In this document: in pieces, positions 59,761 to 64,000 of the stretch
How positions within the stretch are numbered: the stretch's first letter is position 1
How the letters are laid out: every line of letters starts with the position of its first letter
Source: Kaistella gelatinilytica
GTDB taxonomy: Bacteria > Bacteroidota > Bacteroidia > Flavobacteriales > Weeksellaceae
Direction: 5' to 3'
NCBI RefSeq assembly: GCF_015679325.1
Contig: NZ_JADPVI010000001.1
Coordinates: 248,001-312,000, forward strand
DNA: 64,000 nt
The notes under the pieces: generated by a model
Databases searched by the model: none
Seen by the model: only the letters and a program-made list of their open reading frames with translations
Told to the model about the DNA's origin: nothing
Program-made: the position numbers and the translations under genes

Positions 59761-60249
59761 ATGAAAAATTTATTACTAGTAGGAATTTTAGGAGTTGCAA
59801 TGAGCGTTTCTTGTTCCACCGTGAAAACCGCAAAGACGGCACAAACCGACCGCGTAGAGTTTCTTAAATTAAAAGGAGATTGGGAAGTTACAAGCATTGA
59901 TTATGACAAAAATTTCAAAGTAAAACCTTTTGATGAAGGAGCTGATGCAAAATGTTTCGTTGGAAGTCACTGGAGATTGATCCCGAATAATTACAGCGGA
60001 TCTTATACTTTAAGTGGTGGCGGAGCTTGTCCAAGTGTTATTCAGCCTATTAAATTTGAAGTAGTAAATGGTACTGAATTTAAATTTAAGAAATTGCTGG
60101 AAGGATCCAAAGCGAAAGCGGTGACTGAGGGATATTCTTTAAATCTGATCAGTCAAACAACAGATTCTTTTTCTTTAGAACAAAATGTTCCTTCAGGGAG
60201 CGATAATGTAAAAATAGTTTACAATTTCGCCAGAACAGGAATGAAATAA
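59761..60249 (+). CDS. Lipocalin-like lipoprotein
   Basis: 162 residues. Lipoprotein signal with the anchor Cys in AMSVSCSTVK (about residue 19). The mature part begins LKGDWEVTSIDYDKNF, matching the GxW start of lipocalin-like folds, and ends in beta strands (NVKIVYNFARTG). It likely binds a small hydrophobic molecule or acts as a structural envelope protein. It is followed after 19 bases by an OmpA-family gene, and the two should share an mRNA ending at the UUCG-loop terminator. Confidence 0.82.
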   Translation: MKNLLLVGILGVAMSVSCSTVKTAKTAQTDRVEFLKLKGDWEVTSIDYDKNFKVKPFDEGADAKCFVGSHWRLIPNNYSGSYTLSGGGACPSVIQPIKFEVVNGTEFKFKKLLEGSKAKAVTEGYSLNLISQTTDSFSLEQNVPSGSDNVKIVYNFARTGMK

Positions 60250-60268
60250 TAATATTAAAATTTAAATT

Positions 60269-60961
60269 ATGAAAATTTTTAACAAAACAAACATCGCAGC
60301 ACTTTTCATTTCTTCTTCACTAATAATGACAAGTTGTGAAGCAGTGAAAAATTCAAATAATCAACAAAGAGGTACTGTTATTGGTGCAACAGGAGGAGCC
60401 GTTCTTGGTGGAATCCTGGGGAATAACATCGGAAAAGGTGGTAATTCAGCATTAGGAGCAGTTCTTGGTGGTATCGTAGGTGGAGTTGCCGGGAACGTGA
60501 TCGGTAATAAAATGGATAAACAAGCGAAGGAGATCAAAGATACTTTGCCTGGAGCTGAAGTAGAAAGAGTTGGTGAAGGAATTAAGATTACTTTGAAAGA
60601 GAACATGGTTAATTTCGCGTTTGATTCTTCTAACTTAACAACACTTGGCAAAACGAATCTAGATAAGTTAGCGACTGTTTTATCTAATAATCCAGATACC
60701 AACATTAATATTTACGGTTATACTGACAGCAAAGGTGCAGATGCTTACAATCTTTCCCTTTCTGACAGAAGAGCGGCAGCTGTAAAAAGTTACCTGTCTT
60801 CCAAAGGAGTTTCTTCAATGAGAATGAATACAATGGGAATGGGTAAAGCAGATCCAGTTGCAAGTAATGATACCGATGCAGGTAGAGCTCAGAATAGAAG
60901 AGTAGAATTTGCGATCACAGCAAACGAAAATATGATCAAAGACGCGAAAACAGCGCAATAA
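60269..60961 (+). CDS. OmpA-family lipoprotein with glycine-zipper domain
   Basis: 230 residues. Lipoprotein signal with the anchor Cys in IMTSCEAVKN. A glycine-zipper region follows (GATGGAVLGGILGNNIGKGG, VLGGIVGGVAGNVIGNKM), then an OmpA/MotB C-terminal domain (VNFAFDSSNLTTLGKTNLDK, NIYGYTDSKGADAYNLSLSD, RRAAAVKSYL, AGRAQNRRVEFAI) that binds diaminopimelate-type peptidoglycan. It tethers the outer membrane to the cell wall. Second gene of a two-gene lipoprotein operon. Confidence 0.93.
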   Translation: MKIFNKTNIAALFISSSLIMTSCEAVKNSNNQQRGTVIGATGGAVLGGILGNNIGKGGNSALGAVLGGIVGGVAGNVIGNKMDKQAKEIKDTLPGAEVERVGEGIKITLKENMVNFAFDSSNLTTLGKTNLDKLATVLSNNPDTNINIYGYTDSKGADAYNLSLSDRRAAAVKSYLSSKGVSSMRMNTMGMGKADPVASNDTDAGRAQNRRVEFAITANENMIKDAKTAQ

Positions 60962-60984
60962 TCATTTGATCATCTTATAATTAT

Positions 60985-61008
60985 AAATCCGCTTCGGCGG
61001 ATTTTTTT
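60985..61008 (+). terminator. Rho-independent terminator with UUCG loop
   Basis: An 8-bp perfect stem (60985-60992 with 60997-61004) closing a C(TTCG)G tetraloop, followed by Ts. Confidence 0.92.
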
Positions 61009-61021
61009 ATTTTAAAATCAC

Positions 61022-61029
61022 TAATTTCG
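61022..61029 (+). promoter_or_regulatory. Possible minus-7 box for the DPA-type operon
   Basis: TAATTTCG, one base off TAnnTTTG, 19 bases before the first ATG. Confidence 0.4.
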
Positions 61030-61048
61030 CATTTGATTTTTTACACGG

Positions 61049-61936
61049 ATGATTAAATATTTAAAACTGCTTCGCGTAGAACAATGGATAAAAAACCTTT
61101 TCGTGTTTGTTCCTTTGTTTTTCTCCGGCAATATTACCAATTTCGATTTACTGGCCAAAAGCATTTTTGCTTTCATCATTTTTTCTCTGGCTGCAAGTTC
61201 TATTTATATTATTAATGATTATTCTGATATCGAGTCAGATCGGAAACATCCGGAAAAAAGAAGACGTCCTCTTGCAAGTGGTGTAATTTCAAAAGAAACG
61301 GCGCTCCTTATTCTGGCCGCTCTCATCATTTTGTGTATCATCCTGGTATTCTGCGGTGCCCAATATTTCCATCATAACTTCTGGAAATTCGCCACGATCA
61401 TTGGCTTTTATTTTGTCATGAATTTGGCTTATACTTTCAAACTTAAACATGTTGCGATCATCGACGTTAGTATCATTTCACTTGGTTTTGTCTTAAGAGT
61501 TTTGGCAGGTGGTTATGCGACGGGAATTTTTATTTCTCAATGGGCGATCCTGCTCACTTTTATTCTGGCACTCGTTCTTGCGATCGGAAAGAGAAGAGGG
61601 GAATTGATCAATGCGCAGATTTCCGGCAAAACCAGAAAGTCATTAGACGGTTACAATGTTCAGTTCGCAGACATCGCACTTTCTATAAGTTGTACTTTAG
61701 CAATTGTATGTTATTTAATGTTTACACTATCTCCTGAAGTTCAGCACCGTTTCCATCCAAGAGTTTTTTACACTGTGATCTTTGTTGTCTTCGCTATTTT
61801 AAGATATTTACAGCAAACTTTGGTTTACAACAAAACCGAATCTCCAACCAAAATTATTTATAGAGACCGCTACATTCAGATTACTTTGGTGCTTTGGGTT
61901 GCTGCATTTTTACTTCAAATTTATTACAAAAAATGA
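61049..61936 (+). CDS. Decaprenyl-phosphate phosphoribosyltransferase-like UbiA enzyme
   Basis: 295-residue UbiA-superfamily prenyltransferase with about eight helices. The opening LKLLRVEQWIKNLFVFVPLF and the first Asp-rich motif INDYSDIESDRKHPEKRRRP match the branch that moves 5-phosphoribose from PRPP to decaprenyl phosphate (Rv3806c type), rather than quinone-forming UbiA. KRRGELINAQ and the downstream YNVQFAD form the second conserved loop. Its stop overlaps the next gene's ATG (ATGA), and the next two genes resemble DprE1 and DprE2, which supports the assignment. Confidence 0.85.
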   Translation: MIKYLKLLRVEQWIKNLFVFVPLFFSGNITNFDLLAKSIFAFIIFSLAASSIYIINDYSDIESDRKHPEKRRRPLASGVISKETALLILAALIILCIILVFCGAQYFHHNFWKFATIIGFYFVMNLAYTFKLKHVAIIDVSIISLGFVLRVLAGGYATGIFISQWAILLTFILALVLAIGKRRGELINAQISGKTRKSLDGYNVQFADIALSISCTLAIVCYLMFTLSPEVQHRFHPRVFYTVIFVVFAILRYLQQTLVYNKTESPTKIIYRDRYIQITLVLWVAAFLLQIYYKK

Positions 61937-63249
61937 AGAAGAATTTCACACAGAAAGTTGCGAACTGGGGTAATTACCCCGTCGTAGAAAAAGAAATAAA
62001 GTCCGAAGACACGCTTCAGAAAATTAAAGACTACGTAAAAAACAATAACGAAATTATTGCACGCGGAAATGGCAGATGTTACGGCGATGCAGCTCTTTCA
62101 GAACATATTTTCTCAACGAAAAGATTAAATAAACTCATCAGTTTTGACCGCCTTAATGGAATTCTCGAATGTGAATCAGGACTTTTGCTTTCGGAAATTT
62201 TAGAAGTCATCGTTCCTCAAGGTTATTTTCTTTACGTAACGCCCGGAACCAAATTTATTACGGTTGGCGGTGCGATCGCATCCGATGTTCATGGTAAAAA
62301 TCATCATGCTGAAGGGTGTTTCTCTGAGTATGTCTTGTCTTTTTCTCTATTGAATGAAAATGGAGAGGTTTTAAATTGTTCTAAAACCGAAAACGCTGAA
62401 AAATTTTGGTCAACCATAGGTGGAATGGGATTAACAGGAATTATACTTTCTGCAAAATTCAAATTAAAAAATATCGAAACTGGTTACATTCGTCAGGAAA
62501 GCATCAAAGCAGAAAATCTAGACGAGATATTCAAACTATTTGATGAAAGCGAAAACTGGACTTACAATGTCGCCTGGATCGACTGTTTACAAACCGGTAA
62601 TAATATCGGTCGTAGTATTTTGATGAGAGGTGAACATGCTTTTAAACATCAGTTGCCGAAAAATTTAGAGGAAAATCCATTACGATTAAAGAAAAAGTTT
62701 AATCCAACAGTTCCTTTTTATTTTCCGAATTTTTTGCTGAGTAATTTCACCGTTAAGCTGTTCAATCTTCTTTACTTTAATAAGCAGCGCAATAAAGAAG
62801 TCAAAAGCTATATCGATTATGAAACCTTTTTCTACCCTTTGGATGTCGTAAACGATTGGAATAAAATTTACGGTAAAAGTGGTTTTATACAGTATCAAAT
62901 GGTGATTCCGAAAGAGAAAGGCAAGGAAGGAATGCGAAAAATCCTCGAAACTATCGCCAAGAGTGGAAACGGATCTTTCCTCGCAGTTTTGAAACTTTTT
63001 GGAAAAAATAATCCGGAAGCTTACAATTCATTTCCTCTGGAAGGATATACTTTGGCTTTAGATTTTAAGGTTAATTCAAAATTGAAAAATTTAGTTGAAA
63101 AATTAGATAAAATTGTTGAAGAGTATGGCGGCAGAATTTATCTGACGAAAGACAGCATGAGCAAGTCTTCTTTGACCAATTATCTTCAAAATGTGCAGAA
63201 TCCCAAGTTTGTTTCGATGCAGCACAAAAGGATCATCAATAATAATTAA
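61933..63249 (+). CDS. DprE1-like FAD-dependent oxidoreductase
   Basis: 438 residues. Oxidises decaprenylphosphoryl-ribose to the 2-keto form in the DPA pathway. FAD-binding (VAO-type) blocks: NNNEIIARGNGRCYGDAALS, LYVTPGTKFITVGGAIASDV, HGKNHHAEGCFSEYVLSFSL, WSTIGGMGLTGIILSAKFKL. The C-terminal substrate domain includes FLAVLKLFGKNN and LEGYTLALDFKV. By eye the position of Mycobacterium Cys387 is Ala here. The frame is open 13 codons upstream, but the ATG at 61933 overlaps the UbiA stop and fits the family start (KVANWGNYP). Confidence 0.88.
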   Translation: MKKNFTQKVANWGNYPVVEKEIKSEDTLQKIKDYVKNNNEIIARGNGRCYGDAALSEHIFSTKRLNKLISFDRLNGILECESGLLLSEILEVIVPQGYFLYVTPGTKFITVGGAIASDVHGKNHHAEGCFSEYVLSFSLLNENGEVLNCSKTENAEKFWSTIGGMGLTGIILSAKFKLKNIETGYIRQESIKAENLDEIFKLFDESENWTYNVAWIDCLQTGNNIGRSILMRGEHAFKHQLPKNLEENPLRLKKKFNPTVPFYFPNFLLSNFTVKLFNLLYFNKQRNKEVKSYIDYETFFYPLDVVNDWNKIYGKSGFIQYQMVIPKEKGKEGMRKILETIAKSGNGSFLAVLKLFGKNNPEAYNSFPLEGYTLALDFKVNSKLKNLVEKLDKIVEEYGGRIYLTKDSMSKSSLTNYLQNVQNPKFVSMQHKRIINNN

Positions 63250-63269
63250 TTTTCCATCACCTATCAAAT

Positions 63270-63995
63270 ATGATCATTCTCGGCAGCAATTCGGAAATTT
63301 CTCAGGCTTTTGTTGAAAAAGCGCTGGAAGCTCATGAAAAATATTCAACCATTTATCTTTTTACCTCTAATAAAGAAACTACGGAGAAATTCGCAAAACA
63401 TATCGATGTGAAATTTTTGCAGCAAACAGAAGTGATCGAACTGGATTTGAGAAAGGAAATTGATTATACCAAATTCGATCATATCAACTCTGATCTGCTT
63501 TTCTGTGCAACAGGTTATTTAGGAGAAGGAACAGAAGAAAGTCTTTATGATCAGAAGAACACCGAATTAATCATTGACATCAATTACGCAAAATTAGTTC
63601 CAGTTCTCAATTTTTTTGCTTCAAAGATGGAAAGACAACGTGCTGGAACGATGATCGTACTTTCCTCCGTTGCAGGCGAACGCGGAAGACAGAGTAATTT
63701 TATTTATGGAAGCGCAAAAGCCGGTTTGACAGCTTATCTAAGTGGTCTAAGAAATTATTTGTTCGAAAAAAAAGTACATGTTCTCACCGTGAAACCGGGT
63801 TTTATGGATACCAAAATGACGGAAGGTTTACCATTGAATCCCAAATTAACTGCGACACCGAAAGAGGCTGCAGAAGGAATTTACAAAGCGTATAAAAGTG
63901 GGAAAAATGTCGCTTATGTTCTACCAGTTTGGAGTGTAATCATGTTGATCATCAGAAATATTCCGGAGTTTATTTTTAAAAAATTAAAACTTTAA
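63270..63995 (+). CDS. DprE2-like short-chain dehydrogenase
   Basis: 241 residues. SDR fold with the nucleotide-binding start IILGSNSEISQAFVEKALEA, the DLLFCATGYLG segment, and the catalytic Ser-Tyr-Lys set in MIVLSSVAGERGRQSNFIYG with SAKAGLTAYL. In the DPA pathway DprE2 reduces the 2-keto intermediate made by DprE1 to the arabinose form. It starts 20 bases after the DprE1-like gene. The stop codon is complete, five bases before the window edge. Confidence 0.85.
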   Translation: MIILGSNSEISQAFVEKALEAHEKYSTIYLFTSNKETTEKFAKHIDVKFLQQTEVIELDLRKEIDYTKFDHINSDLLFCATGYLGEGTEESLYDQKNTELIIDINYAKLVPVLNFFASKMERQRAGTMIVLSSVAGERGRQSNFIYGSAKAGLTAYLSGLRNYLFEKKVHVLTVKPGFMDTKMTEGLPLNPKLTATPKEAAEGIYKAYKSGKNVAYVLPVWSVIMLIIRNIPEFIFKKLKL

Positions 63996-64000
63996 TTACG

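Noticed and set aside
61894-61932. Longer DprE1-like start
   Set aside because: It would overlap the UbiA gene by over 40 bases; the ATGA overlap at 61933 is the usual arrangement.
1-64000. tRNA, rRNA or known riboswitch
   Set aside because: No cloverleaf-like CCA-adjacent element, rRNA block or familiar riboswitch core was recognised by eye; a covariance search would be needed to exclude small ones.

Overview
The window is a low-GC chromosomal segment from a member of the Bacteroidota, class Flavobacteriia, most like the Chryseobacterium/Kaistella branch of Weeksellaceae. The evidence is a fused SecDF, a long signal peptidase I with a large insertion, GSCFA, WbqC, DUF5683 and DUF6438 proteins, signal peptides ending in S/N-A-Q, and promoter boxes of the TAnnTTTG type with little Shine-Dalgarno signal. 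No rRNA, tRNA, prophage, CRISPR array or restriction system was seen. Genus placement is inference.

Layout. 1-8.0 kb: the 3-prime part of hemN, then small accessory genes (GNAT, secreted and membrane hypotheticals, a PPP-type phosphatase, an EEP hydrolase), a VIT-type metal transporter, a one-haem lipoprotein and a chromate transporter. 8.2-11.2 kb: secDF. 11.2-12.35 kb: a gene-free stretch with one dispersed repeat and three tandem copies of a 0.3-kb repeat that contains long inverted repeats. 12.35-17.7 kb: an MFS exporter, tatA-like gene, PAP2 phosphatase and polA. 17.7-20.0 kb: two single-domain HUH (Y1) transposase genes of the REP-associated type, each with its own class of short palindromes; the second gene is broken by an in-frame stop, and one of its palindromes lies inside the 5-prime end of the next gene. 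18.4-25 kb: surface-glycan type genes (two glycosyltransferases, flippase, FkbM methyltransferase) and a secreted amidohydrolase. 25-30 kb: alpha-amylase lipoprotein, thioredoxin-like protein, DUF2461, HTH membrane regulator, serine hydrolase.

30-38.6 kb: two DEAD-box helicases, a DUF47-PiT phosphate uptake pair, a polyprenyl diphosphate synthase, GSCFA protein and TatD nuclease. 38.8-44.9 kb (minus strand): a tight five-gene run (APC permease, two MscS channels, DUF389, Na+/H+ antiporter) that looks like one osmotic/ionic homeostasis operon. 45-50.8 kb: lipoprotein, beta-barrel protein, then obg, adk, hpt facing purA, and a muramidase. 51.3-57.9 kb: tonB-like gene, parA-parB-DUF5683-dapB-lepB-WbqC. 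57.9-61 kb: subtilase, lipocalin-like and OmpA-like lipoproteins. 61.0-64 kb: three genes matching the decaprenyl-phosphoryl-arabinose pathway (UbiA-family phosphoribosyltransferase, DprE1-like, DprE2-like), running to the window edge.

Most of the window is ordinary core genome. The points most worth following are the REP/transposase region at 17.7-20.0 kb, including a REP that may have become part of a signal peptide, the triplicated structured repeat at 11.4-12.3 kb, and the DPA-type pathway at the right end. All identifications come from reading translations and motifs by eye; no database search was run.
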